Source: an uncultured Lachnospiraceae bacterium
Lineage (GTDB): Bacteria; Bacillota; Clostridia; Lachnospirales; Lachnospiraceae
Length of the DNA stretch: 64,000 nucleotides
Reading direction: 5' to 3'
NCBI GenBank assembly: GCA_910589075.1
Contig: CAJUSK010000011.1
Coordinates: forward strand, 62,001 to 126,000
Under the pieces are notes generated by a model. The model was not told the origin of the DNA and searched no databases. It saw nothing but the letters and a program-made list of their open reading frames with translations. The translations under genes were made by a program, and so were the position numbers. Numbering within the stretch: the first letter of the stretch is position 1; the number at the start of each line of letters is the position of its first letter. This document shows positions 52,370 to 61,199 of this stretch, piece after piece.

Positions 52370-53539
52370 ATGGAACAGATAAAGGAACTGCTAACAAAAT
52401 GTATGGGAGATGGATTGTATCAGATCATTGTCAGCCATCCACGGAGAAAAGGCGGCGTATCAAAGATAAAAATACGCCCTGTACTGATTCGGGAAGAACT
52501 GTTGTACCAGGAAAGCCGTTTTGAAGGGACGCAGGTATTTCATGAAAATAAAACAGCCGACGCAGTCATTGCATTGATAACAGAAGTGATGGCAGGCGGC
52601 TTTAAACAGTTGGATATTTATACCAGGGACTGGGAAGCTACGGCTCTGGTTGGAAAAAAGGGAAATGTGACATTGAAGAAACGGAAATCAGAGGACTTGC
52701 GGATACCGGATCTGTCTCACAACCGGAAGAAACAATATTTACTGAAAGAATCGGTTCCGGTCGGTTTTTTGCAGGATCTGGGTGTGCAGACAGCAGAAGG
52801 AAAGATTGTCAGGAGCAGGTACGATAAATTTCGTCAGATTAACCGTTTTCTGGAGTTTATAGAAGATGTTCTGCCGGCGTTGCCCACAGGCCGGCCCATT
52901 CGGATCATTGATTTTGGCTGCGGTAAGTCTTATCTTACTTTTGCCATGTATTATTATCTGAAAATTTTAAAACACTATGATGTGGACATGATTGGGCTGG
53001 ATTTGAAGGAAGAAGTAATTCGTTACTGCAATGAACTGAGTAAGAAATACGGCTATGAAAATCTGCATTTTTATCAGGGGGATATCAAAGATTTTGACCG
53101 GGCGGAAAATGTGGACATGGTGGTATCTCTGCATGCCTGTGACACGGCCACGGATTATGCGTTGGCCAGGGGGATAAAATGGGGCGCCGGCGTGATTCTG
53201 GCTGTGCCCTGCTGCCAGCATGAATTGAATGGTCAGATGCAGTGTGATGCGTTGGAATCGGTGTTTTCCTATGGATTGATTCGGGAACGGTCGGCAGCTT
53301 TGTTTACGGATGCCCTGCGGGCGGCGCTGTTGGAAGCGGAAGGCTATGACACGCAGATTCTGGAATTTATAGATATGGAACATACGCCTAAAAATATAAT
53401 GATTCGCGGTATTCTGAGAAACCGGGATGCAAAGAGCGAAACCGAGCAGAGATACCGGATGCAGAAACGGCAGAAAGCGGCTGCACTTATGACGTTTCTG
53501 CATGTTTTTCCGACGCTGGACAGACTTTTACGGGAGTGA
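52370..53539 (+). CDS. class I SAM-dependent methyltransferase
   Basis: A 389-aa protein. An N-terminal domain (~1-170) of unknown fold has basic patches (HPRRKGG, KKRKSED). The methyltransferase follows: SAM loop IRIIDFGCGKSYLTFA near 182, acidic loop GLDLKEEVI, and VSLHACDTATDYAL with a VPCCQHE motif near 285. The domain resembles Methyltransf_32 proteins, some of which act on RNA or protein. It is followed 3 bp later by an exported protein gene, suggesting an operon. Substrate not known. Confidence 0.8.
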   Translation: MEQIKELLTKCMGDGLYQIIVSHPRRKGGVSKIKIRPVLIREELLYQESRFEGTQVFHENKTADAVIALITEVMAGGFKQLDIYTRDWEATALVGKKGNVTLKKRKSEDLRIPDLSHNRKKQYLLKESVPVGFLQDLGVQTAEGKIVRSRYDKFRQINRFLEFIEDVLPALPTGRPIRIIDFGCGKSYLTFAMYYYLKILKHYDVDMIGLDLKEEVIRYCNELSKKYGYENLHFYQGDIKDFDRAENVDMVVSLHACDTATDYALARGIKWGAGVILAVPCCQHELNGQMQCDALESVFSYGLIRERSAALFTDALRAALLEAEGYDTQILEFIDMEHTPKNIMIRGILRNRDAKSETEQRYRMQKRQKAAALMTFLHVFPTLDRLLRE

Positions 53540-53542
53540 TAT

Positions 53543-56077
53543 ATGAAAAAAATAATCATAAAAACAGCAGTCTGGATTGTAACATTTTTGCTTTCCATAT
53601 TGATTGTCAGCAGTTTTATGAATCAGGGAAATACGGATATGACGGTGGAAATGGGGAAAGCAACCCTTCCGCTTGTATATATGAGCCAGGGCAATGATAA
53701 AATCAACTGTCTCCATGGTTACATGAAAGAGATGCAGGGCAGTACTATGCGGGATACGATCACACCATTGGGAGTGAACCGCAATCTGTCCATTACGGTT
53801 GAAAAGATGGGCAGCCATATTCAACATATGAGCTTTGAAGTGCGGAGCGTAGATGGAGAAAGGCTTGTGGAGGCTACGGACATCAGTCAGTTTACAGAGG
53901 AAGGAGACTGGATTAAGGCTTCCTTTACCATCAAGGATCTGATTGAGGACAATGTGGAATATAACCTGATCCTTCTGCTTGAGGATGGGGAAGGCAGAAC
54001 ATTCCGATATTATACGAGAATCATCCAGGCAGATGAATATCATGTGGCGGAAGGGCTGGCCTTTGTAAAAGATTTTCATAATAAGACCTATGACAGGGAG
54101 GAAGCCCAGTCGCTGACCAGATACCTGGAATCCAACTCGGAAGGCAATAACAGCACACTGAGCCATGTGGACATCCACAGCAGCTTTCAGCAGATCACAT
54201 GGGGCACCCTGGCGGTGCAGGAAGAGCTGGAACCGGTATATTTTATCAGAGAGATGGGACCGTCCATTTCCAATATAGATGTGTCTTTTGTGGTGAGCAC
54301 AGGGCAGGGAAAAACAAAATATTATTATAATGTGACGGAGCATTATCGCGTTCGCTACACGGAAGAGCGTATTTACCTTTTGAATTATGAACGGGATATG
54401 AACCAGATATTTGAGCGTGAATCGGAAAGTGCATTCGCCAACAACAAGATTATGCTGGGCATCAATGATCCGGATGTGGAGATGGTAGAGAGCGATGGGG
54501 GCAATGTGCTGGCATTTGTCAATGAGAACCGTCTGTATACCTATAATATCAGCGATAATGAGTTTGCATACCTGTTTGGATTTTATGATCAGGAAAACGG
54601 AGACAGGAGGACACTGCATAAATCACATGGCATTAAAATCCTCAATGTGGACGAGACAGAAAACGTATTGTTTCTCGTCTATGGATATATGAACAGGGGA
54701 CGTCATGAAGGGGAGGTGGGGCTTCAGGTCTATTACTATAATGGTATGCTCAATACGGTTGAAGAACAGGTATTCATTCCGTCGGACTGTTCATTCCGGC
54801 GGGTGAAGGCGGATGTGGAACAACTCTGTTATGTGGACAATAATCACCATTTGTATGTGATGCTGTCCGGCAATGTGTACGAAATAAATCTAGAAAATAA
54901 GAATTATAAAACCATTATTGCGGATTTGAAAGAAGATTCCTATAAAATATCGGACAGCAATCTGATGATTGCGTGGAAAAGCGGAGAAGAAACAAGCAGC
55001 AGTGCGCTCACACTGTTGAATCTGAGTACGAAGAAGCAGACGGAAATCAAGCAGGGAGCCAATATACTCCTGACACCTCTGGGATTTATGGGGGAAGACC
55101 TGATCTATGGCATGACGCGTAAATCGGATATAGAAACGGATAAAAGCGGTAAGGTTGTCATTCCCATGTATGAGATTCGCATTCAGAATGAAAAGGATGA
55201 AATTCTGAAAAAATATAGCAGAGAGGGAATCTTTGTCACTGGCGCTGAGATTCGGGATAACCAGATCACTCTGCAACGTGTGGAGAAAAATGAAGAAACC
55301 ATGCAGTATGTTCAGGTGGATGATGACCAGATCATGAACAATGAAGAGGTAACGCCCGGAGATAATACCATAGAGTTGGCGGTAACAGAGGACTACGAAA
55401 CGGTAGTACAGATTGCGGTAAAAAAATCCATTGATAAGAAGAGTATTAAGTTCCTCACACCCAAGGAGGTATTGTTTGAGGGCGGCAGAGAGGTGGCCGT
55501 TGAAGCCCCGGAAACAGACACAGAACACTATTATGTCTATGGAATCAGGGATATTGAAGGGATTTATACGGATCCGGGAAACGCTGTGATGCATGGCGCT
55601 GAAATATCAGGCGTGGTTGTAAATGATGCCGGCGCATATGTGTGGAAAGCCGGAGACAGAAGTATTAAAAATCAGATCATGAAAATATCCGGTGAGGCGG
55701 TGGATGAAGAGCGCAACAGTCTGGCAGTCTGCCTGGACACCATACTGGCGTACGAGGGTGTACAGAGAAATACGGCCTATATGTTGCAAAGAGGTACAAC
55801 AGCGGTGGAAATTCTGCGAAATAACCTGCCGGATGCGCAGATTCTGGAACTGTCAGGCTGTACGTTGAATGCGGTTCTGTATTATGTGGATCGGGATATA
55901 CCGGTGCTTGCCATGTTGGGAGACGGCAATGCGGTATTGATAGTCGGCTTTAATGAACTGAACACGGTTCTAATGGACCCGCTGACCGGTGAGGTCTATA
56001 AAAAGGGTATGAACGATTCCACGGAATGGTTTGAAGAAAATGGAAACAGCTTTATCACTTACATCAGAAAGGCATAG
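53543..56077 (+). CDS. large exported protein with C39-like C-terminal domain
   Basis: An 844-aa protein anchored or secreted by an N-terminal hydrophobic segment (about residues 5-26). The middle ~600 residues are beta-rich with repeated strand pairs, suggesting a propeller or jelly-roll. The last ~130 residues have a C39-peptidase-like pattern: SLAVCLDTILAYEGV, AVLYYVDRDIPVLAMLG, DGNAVLIVGFNEL, VLMDPLTGEVYK. The place of the catalytic histidine reads Asn (GNAVLIVG), so it may be inactive and ligand-binding. ATG 53543 is three bases after the methyltransferase. Confidence 0.7.
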   Translation: MKKIIIKTAVWIVTFLLSILIVSSFMNQGNTDMTVEMGKATLPLVYMSQGNDKINCLHGYMKEMQGSTMRDTITPLGVNRNLSITVEKMGSHIQHMSFEVRSVDGERLVEATDISQFTEEGDWIKASFTIKDLIEDNVEYNLILLLEDGEGRTFRYYTRIIQADEYHVAEGLAFVKDFHNKTYDREEAQSLTRYLESNSEGNNSTLSHVDIHSSFQQITWGTLAVQEELEPVYFIREMGPSISNIDVSFVVSTGQGKTKYYYNVTEHYRVRYTEERIYLLNYERDMNQIFERESESAFANNKIMLGINDPDVEMVESDGGNVLAFVNENRLYTYNISDNEFAYLFGFYDQENGDRRTLHKSHGIKILNVDETENVLFLVYGYMNRGRHEGEVGLQVYYYNGMLNTVEEQVFIPSDCSFRRVKADVEQLCYVDNNHHLYVMLSGNVYEINLENKNYKTIIADLKEDSYKISDSNLMIAWKSGEETSSSALTLLNLSTKKQTEIKQGANILLTPLGFMGEDLIYGMTRKSDIETDKSGKVVIPMYEIRIQNEKDEILKKYSREGIFVTGAEIRDNQITLQRVEKNEETMQYVQVDDDQIMNNEEVTPGDNTIELAVTEDYETVVQIAVKKSIDKKSIKFLTPKEVLFEGGREVAVEAPETDTEHYYVYGIRDIEGIYTDPGNAVMHGAEISGVVVNDAGAYVWKAGDRSIKNQIMKISGEAVDEERNSLAVCLDTILAYEGVQRNTAYMLQRGTTAVEILRNNLPDAQILELSGCTLNAVLYYVDRDIPVLAMLGDGNAVLIVGFNELNTVLMDPLTGEVYKKGMNDSTEWFEENGNSFITYIRKA

Positions 56078-56101
56078 GACGACCCCTGTGATTTAAAATA
56101 G

Positions 56102-56136
56102 ACAGGCGGCGCACTCTCTATCGTTGCGCCGCCTGT
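56102..56136. terminator. bidirectional terminator
   Basis: A 12-bp GC-rich stem ACAGGCGGCGCA (56102-56113) / TGCGCCGCCTGT (56125-56136) between converging genes. T-rich sequence is modest on both sides. Confidence 0.7.
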
Positions 56137-56153
56137 ATATGTTCGGTATATTT

Positions 56154-56645
56154 TTATGAGAATACCCTGGGGCTGTATTTTTGCAGTGTGAGCAGCAGGA
56201 TCATACCAAGAATACCACAGGAGATGATTTCTCCGATGCCAACAGTGATGATCAGATACCACCAGGCGTCGGTGAGGCCATAGCCATACGGGGAAGTAAG
56301 TACATATGGAACGATGAGTGAGTTGGCTGCAATATTGGGGAGCGGTACGGCCCATTTCCATTTGCGCAGCAGATAAGCGCCTGCTGCACCCAGCAGTGTA
56401 GCCAGTGACCCCATGACAATATCCAGAATACAGCATCCTGTCAGAAGATTGCTCAAAAGGCAGCCAATAAACAGGCCGGGTATGGCAGCAGGGGTAAATA
56501 CGGGCAGGATGATAAGCATCTCGGAGAGACGCACCTGGATGGCGCCGGAAGCCAGACCAAACATATTGGCCACATAGGTCAGCACCACATAGAGAGCGGC
56601 AATCATAGCCGCATGTGTCAGGAACAGTACTTTTTGATTTTTCAT
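56154..56645 (-). CDS. queT: queuosine precursor transporter QueT
   Basis: A 163-aa S component of an ECF-type importer with about five helices. AAMIAALYVVLTYVANMFGLASGAIQVRLSEMLIILPVFTPAAIPGLF covers the conserved core, including the Arg-Leu-Ser-Glu block. QueT proteins take up queuosine precursors such as preQ1. Recognition is strengthened by the preQ1-I riboswitch in the leader. It has its own promoter and lies convergent to the exported-protein gene. The energising ECF module is not in this window. Confidence 0.92.
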   Translation of the reverse strand: MKNQKVLFLTHAAMIAALYVVLTYVANMFGLASGAIQVRLSEMLIILPVFTPAAIPGLFIGCLLSNLLTGCCILDIVMGSLATLLGAAGAYLLRKWKWAVPLPNIAANSLIVPYVLTSPYGYGLTDAWWYLIITVGIGEIISCGILGMILLLTLQKYSPRVFS

Positions 56646-56656
56646 GTTGATTCTCC

Positions 56657-56697
56657 TTTAGTTTTGTTTTACGTCAGGAAGGTCTCGAACTGACGTT
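56657..56697 (-). ncRNA. preQ1-I riboswitch controlling queT translation
   Basis: On the minus strand: stem ACGTCAG / CTGACGT, 12-nt loop TTCGAGACCTTC, then tail TAAAACAAAACTAAAGG. The Bacillus queC aptamer has the same plan: a loop TTCTAGCTACAC and tail ATAAAAAACTAAGG. The tail runs straight into the queT ribosome-binding site (AAAGGAG), so preQ1 binding should sequester it and switch translation off. Confidence 0.85.
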
Positions 56698-56738
56698 GTC
56701 ATATGGGAAAACCCTGATGTTGGATTTTCCGAAAATTC

Positions 56739-56766
56739 ATTATACAGGGAATCGGGGAAAAGTCAA
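56739..56766 (-). promoter_or_regulatory. promoter of queT
   Basis: Minus-strand TTGACT (56766-56761), 16-bp spacer, TATAAT (56744-56739), placing the riboswitch in the 5' leader. Confidence 0.7.
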
Positions 56767-56866
56767 GCCCCGGATTCATTTTTGACATAGCTTTGGGCGG
56801 TGAGTCGCAGAGAGACAGAGAACGTATAAAGGGTGGCTGTAGAATCAGGGGTGATTTCTATTAGAA

Positions 56867-56895
56867 TTGTAACCTATGGGGAAATATGATATAAT
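56867..56895 (+). promoter_or_regulatory. promoter of the secreted-protein gene
   Basis: TTGTAA (56867-56872), 17 bp, TATAAT (56890-56895), 38 bp before ATG 56934. Confidence 0.6.
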
Positions 56896-56933
56896 CTGCG
56901 TAAAGCGGTTCATTTGCGAAAGGGGATAAAGAG

Positions 56934-57800
56934 ATGAGAAAAACAGTATGTATGGTCATGGCGGTGACAATCGCGTTAATCAGCAGTGTAACAGCGTTTG
57001 CCGCTCCTGAAACAATGGCGGACGGAACAATATTTGACGCGGAATACTATGCGCAGAATAATCCGGATATAGCCGCAATTTATGGGACGGACAAAGAAAC
57101 CTTATTTCAACATTATACCATGTATGGGAAGGCAGAAGGAAGACAGGCTTACGCAGGTAATGAAGTAACCATGACAAGGTATGGAGTGCTGTTGGAGCCA
57201 GGGGATGAAAATTACCTCAGGGCAGGCTATCTGGCGGCAGGATTTAACTACAATTTAACACCGATAACAGAGAATGTATACTATACCAATGAAGGCGGCC
57301 AGTGGGTGGAACACAGGGAACCTTTAGAAACACCGAGAGTGTCTGATCCGGCGGCGAATTTTGTACGAAAAGACTGGAGCGGTGATCAAAGGTATCAGGA
57401 TATTAGAAATGAAGTGATCGAACTGGTAGCCGGAAGCGGAGCGGGGACAGAAATGGAGGATGTGGAATCCAGGGTGAAATATTATTCCAGCAATCAGCAG
57501 ACATATGAGGAATTTTCTGCTCTTTTAAATAATCTGTCGATCGATCTGGTAAAAGAGGGTATTGTAAATAGTTGCTCTCTGTCCAATAGTTATGATTCTT
57601 CTGACGGAATCCTCCTGGATCCCTATCGTCCCTTTGAAAGGTATGCGGGCATTTGGATCAATAATAATAGTTTGCAGAGCAGAGAAGTCTACGACGCACA
57701 TCCGGAAACATGGGCTTATTTTAAAGGTGAAATAACGATTCCTGAACCAGAGCCATATGATCCTGAATTAGACGGCGGAGCCTGGGGAATCAGTTGGTAA
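56934..57800 (+). CDS. secreted protein with YYAxxNPD module, unknown role
   Basis: A 288-aa protein with a signal peptide (cleavage after FA, about residue 23). Residues ~30-70 hold FDAEYYAQNNPDIAAIYGTDKE...HYTMYGKAEGR, a module repeated in many clostridial surface proteins. The remainder shows no known domain and ends GAWGISW without an anchor. It is expressed from its own promoter and ended by a strong bidirectional terminator. A role in surface attachment or matrix is only a guess. Confidence 0.7.
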   Translation: MRKTVCMVMAVTIALISSVTAFAAPETMADGTIFDAEYYAQNNPDIAAIYGTDKETLFQHYTMYGKAEGRQAYAGNEVTMTRYGVLLEPGDENYLRAGYLAAGFNYNLTPITENVYYTNEGGQWVEHREPLETPRVSDPAANFVRKDWSGDQRYQDIRNEVIELVAGSGAGTEMEDVESRVKYYSSNQQTYEEFSALLNNLSIDLVKEGIVNSCSLSNSYDSSDGILLDPYRPFERYAGIWINNNSLQSREVYDAHPETWAYFKGEITIPEPEPYDPELDGGAWGISW

Positions 57801-57832
57801 GAGATTCTCCGGAAAATCACAGATTTTAAGGC

Positions 57833-57873
57833 AAAGAAAGAAGCATCCCTGGCCGGGGATGCTTCTTTCTTTA
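57833..57873. terminator. bidirectional terminator
   Basis: AAAGAAAGAAGCATCC (57833-57848) / GGATGCTTCTTTCTTT (57857-57872), a 16-bp stem between converging secreted-protein genes. Either strand ends in a T-rich run. Confidence 0.85.
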
Positions 57874-58896
57874 AGAAACATTGACAATATTATAGATCGG
57901 ATCTATCCACACGCCTGAACCATAGCCGGGCCAGGTAGTTACTTTACGGTCTTCAATATAGAGTTCATGATCCTTCACTGCGAGTTTGCCTGATTGGTAT
58001 AAGTCTAATGTAGTGGTAGGGGTTGTCCCAAGCCATTCATTCACGTTTTGGCCATTCCAGAAATAGACAAATCTTCCGGGTACTCGTGGATCCTCTATCC
58101 AACCGGTGAATTCTCTGCCAGGTCGTACTGCTTTTTCATTGGTTTTTATGTCATAGGGTATGGCCCTGATATCTGAATTGGGCGCATCCACCTGATAAAT
58201 AAACCACAGACAGGCATAATCATAATCACTAAGGCCGGTATAGAGTGCGCTGCTGATCAGCTCATTTGGGAGACTGTCCACAGAAACCCCTCTTTTTTTA
58301 TCGGAATCATAATATAATTTTCCGCGCCACTCGTCCGGGCACAGAGGAATGAACTCTTCTTTATAGATCCGCAGACTATAGGTCCAGTCGTTCGCTGTTG
58401 TATTTACATAGCAGCTTTCCCATTCAGTAAAATAAGCGCTGTTTGGATCATATGTCATCACAAGATTGCGGGGAACCATATTGACCTTGTCTCCCGCCTT
58501 TGCCCGTACGCAAATTGTGGCATATTCCGCGGCACAGACGCGGTCTATCAGATCGATTGTTACATAGCCGTCAAATGGCATGATGATGTAGGCATCCTCC
58601 TTCACAATCTGACAGGAAACAGTTTTCACATCAGGGGGCAGACTGCCGTCATCCATTCCCAACGGCCAGTGTGTTGAGGGAAGCATACGATCGACTATAT
58701 ACTGTCCGTTTACTGACATAACGTCTGTTCCGTCTCCGTTTTTCATTTCGACAGTTGTATTATCATCCCAGTCAAAGGAATAACTGTTCACGTGTCCGGT
58801 CCAGTTAAAAGGCTTTTGCGGAGACGCCTGAGCCACTGTTCCCAGACTGCACGTCAGAAATACAGTGCACAATATGCTGATCACTTTTTTCTTCAT
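57871..58896 (-). CDS. secreted protein of unknown function
   Basis: A 341-aa protein with a clear signal peptide (MKKKVISILCTVFLTCSLG...AQA, cleavage near residue 24). The mature part is mostly beta-strand with several Trp and Tyr residues (FNWTGHVNSYSFDWDDN, GREFTGWIEDPRV, VTTWPGYGSGVWIDP). No lipobox, sortase motif or known catalytic motif is visible. GAGAGGG (minus strand) precedes ATG 58896. It lies downstream of prs on the same strand but with a 130-bp gap, so it may be separate. Confidence 0.7.
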   Translation of the reverse strand: MKKKVISILCTVFLTCSLGTVAQASPQKPFNWTGHVNSYSFDWDDNTTVEMKNGDGTDVMSVNGQYIVDRMLPSTHWPLGMDDGSLPPDVKTVSCQIVKEDAYIIMPFDGYVTIDLIDRVCAAEYATICVRAKAGDKVNMVPRNLVMTYDPNSAYFTEWESCYVNTTANDWTYSLRIYKEEFIPLCPDEWRGKLYYDSDKKRGVSVDSLPNELISSALYTGLSDYDYACLWFIYQVDAPNSDIRAIPYDIKTNEKAVRPGREFTGWIEDPRVPGRFVYFWNGQNVNEWLGTTPTTTLDLYQSGKLAVKDHELYIEDRKVTTWPGYGSGVWIDPIYNIVNVS

Positions 58897-59026
58897 ATTA
58901 AATTTCCCTCTCTTTCTGTTTGATTATGTTCTGTGTGCGGGGCATCATGGACTTTGTGTTTGTATATAATCAAATGGAACCGGATGAATGGCGGCAGACA
59001 GACGCCGGTGCCGGTGAAACCATCTG

Positions 59027-60211
59027 TTACAAATTGCGGGTTTTATATTTGGAAACTACCCTCTGGATCCGTTCGTTTGGATTTAGCAGGTCGCTGATGG
59101 ATGTGTCATGATTTAAGGTATCAATTAAATAAGCCACATATTTGCTCATATCACAGTTGATATACCATTCACGCTCCAACAGGTCCGGGGTTTGATAAAT
59201 CAGGTTGGTGGTCAGGACTTTGTCGATAATTCCGTTTTTGTAAGCCTGGTCAAACTTGCTCAGACCGTTGGTAAACAGACCAAAGGTGGTGCAGATAAAT
59301 ATCTTCCGCGCTTTCCTCTCTTTGAGCGCGGCAGCCACCTCCAGCATACTGTCGCCGGAAGAGATCATATCGTCAATGATAATCATATCTTTGCCTTCTA
59401 CGCTTGTCCCCAGAAATTCATGCGCCACAATGGGATTGCGGCCATTCACAATGCGGGTGTAGTCCCGCCGCTTATAAAACATGCCCATATCCAGTCCCAG
59501 CATATTGGCAATATAGATTGCACGGCTCATGCCGCCTTCATCCGGGCTGATAACCATCATATGGTTGGAATCTATTTTCAGATTCTTGACATTACGCAGC
59601 AGACCCTTAATAAACTGATACGAAGGACGTACCGTTTCAAAACCGTGCAATGGGATGGCATTCTGCACGCGATCATCATGCGCGTCAAAGGTAATGATAT
59701 TGTCCACACCCATGGATACCAGTTCCTGCAGCGCAATGGCACAGTCCAGAGACTCCCTGGTGGTTCGCTTGTGCTGTCTGCTCTCATAAAGGAAGGGCAT
59801 GATGACCGTAATCCTTCTCGCTTTCCCGCCTACAGCAGAAATAATACGCTTCAAATCCTGATAATGATCGTCAGGGGACATATGGTTCTCATGGCCGCAG
59901 AGAGAATAGGTCAGGCTGTAATTGCAGACATCTACAAGAATATACAAATCGGTGCCCCGCACGGACTCCAGGATGACTCCTTTCGCTTCACCGGACCCAA
60001 AACGGGGAACTTTGGCGTCCAGCAGGTAAGAGTCGCGCTGATAGCCGGCAAATGCAAGACTGTCTTTGTGTTCGCTTTCGCGTTCTGTTCTCCATTTCAC
60101 CAGATAATAATCAATTTTCTGTCCGAGACTGCGGCATCCTTCCAGAGAAATGACGCCCAAGGAACCTACGGGGATTGTTTCCAGGTTTCTTTTTTCTTCG
60201 CGCGATTTCAT
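59027..60211 (-). CDS. prs: ribose-phosphate pyrophosphokinase, long clostridial form
   Basis: A 394-aa PRPP synthase, about 75 residues longer than the common ~315-aa form. The ATP and Mg site is FDAHDDRVQN near residue 180, and the PRPP-binding loop MIIIDDMISSGDSM is near 275. It makes PRPP from ribose-5-phosphate for nucleotide synthesis. An N-terminal extension carries most of the extra length. It begins 9 bp after the DnaI-like gene, so it is co-transcribed with the replication genes. Confidence 0.92.
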   Translation of the reverse strand: MKSREEKRNLETIPVGSLGVISLEGCRSLGQKIDYYLVKWRTERESEHKDSLAFAGYQRDSYLLDAKVPRFGSGEAKGVILESVRGTDLYILVDVCNYSLTYSLCGHENHMSPDDHYQDLKRIISAVGGKARRITVIMPFLYESRQHKRTTRESLDCAIALQELVSMGVDNIITFDAHDDRVQNAIPLHGFETVRPSYQFIKGLLRNVKNLKIDSNHMMVISPDEGGMSRAIYIANMLGLDMGMFYKRRDYTRIVNGRNPIVAHEFLGTSVEGKDMIIIDDMISSGDSMLEVAAALKERKARKIFICTTFGLFTNGLSKFDQAYKNGIIDKVLTTNLIYQTPDLLEREWYINCDMSKYVAYLIDTLNHDTSISDLLNPNERIQRVVSKYKTRNL

Positions 60212-60220
60212 GAAAAGTCC

Positions 60221-61177
60221 TCACTTTCTGTTCTGCATGGTTTTGAGATACATCCGGATATCCGGACCGTTGATTTTATACATATCATAATTGCTTGTTA
60301 TACGTGAAAAAATACGTTCGGAATATTTATTTCTCAAATCTTCCAGAGAAAGATTGGTTGAAATCAACGTAGGTTTTCGGCGCAGATGCCTTTCGTTCAG
60401 GCAGGAAAAAAGCTGCGAGACAACATAGGCAGTCGTATATTCCGTACCCAGGTCATCCACCACAAGCAAATCACATTGATACAGATCCTGGCTGATGGCA
60501 TATAACTCATCACGGGATTTGCCGGAAAGGGTGTCAATCAACCCGCTGGCACTGAAATAGAGAACCAAATTTCCGGTTTCGATCAGTTCCCTGGCAATAC
60601 AATTACTTAAAAATGTTTTTCCGGCCCCGACACTGCCATAAAAGAAAAGATTTCGGTAACGGGAACCAAATTCCCGGATAAAGTTATGGCAGGCTGTCAC
60701 TGTCTGCCGGTAACGCTCCAAATCTTCTCCCTGATAAAATTCATAGGACAGGACGGAAAAATTCTCCTTTTGCAAAGTCTCTTTTATGTTGGACTGCTCA
60801 TACAGAAGGGTGATGATTTTCTGCTTCAGGCAGGTACATTTCCGGCTGTCCACATAACCTGTGTCTTTGCAGACCGGGCAGACATAAACGGGCTCCAGAT
60901 AGTCCGGCGGATAACCTGCGGCAGACAGGAGCGCACGTTTTTTTGCGGAAAGGGCGTGAAGTGTATGCCTTAATTCCGTTAAGGCATGGTTGTCCCCATC
61001 CAGGAGTTTTTTTGCATGAGCAACAGAAACAGAGGAAACAGTATGGTCTATTTCCTCATATTCCGGGATTTTTTCGTAAATCTCATCCATTTTCTGGAGT
61101 TGTATTCGTCGGGAATGATTTTGCCTTTCTTCATATTCACGAAGAATGGAATCATACTGTTGATTAGTCAGTGGCAC
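60221..61177 (-). CDS. DnaI/DnaC-like replicative helicase loader
   Basis: A 318-aa AAA+ protein. A four-cysteine zinc motif (CPVCKDTGYVDSRKCTC) is near residues 98-114. The ATPase has Walker A GSVGAGKTFL near 183, Walker B LLVVDDLGTE near 232, and a sensor region LISTNLSLEDL...RIFSRI. These match helicase loaders of the DnaC/DnaI type, which deliver DnaB to DNA. It pairs with the DnaD-domain gene 22 bp upstream. Confidence 0.88.
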   Translation of the reverse strand: MPLTNQQYDSILREYEERQNHSRRIQLQKMDEIYEKIPEYEEIDHTVSSVSVAHAKKLLDGDNHALTELRHTLHALSAKKRALLSAAGYPPDYLEPVYVCPVCKDTGYVDSRKCTCLKQKIITLLYEQSNIKETLQKENFSVLSYEFYQGEDLERYRQTVTACHNFIREFGSRYRNLFFYGSVGAGKTFLSNCIARELIETGNLVLYFSASGLIDTLSGKSRDELYAISQDLYQCDLLVVDDLGTEYTTAYVVSQLFSCLNERHLRRKPTLISTNLSLEDLRNKYSERIFSRITSNYDMYKINGPDIRMYLKTMQNRK

Positions 61178-61199
61178 AAAGTTTCTCCTCTGCGTAGTA

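Noticed and set aside
59192..60307. A 371-codon open frame antisense to prs
   Set aside because: The minus strand encodes a clear PRPP synthase with intact motifs; the antisense product looks random.
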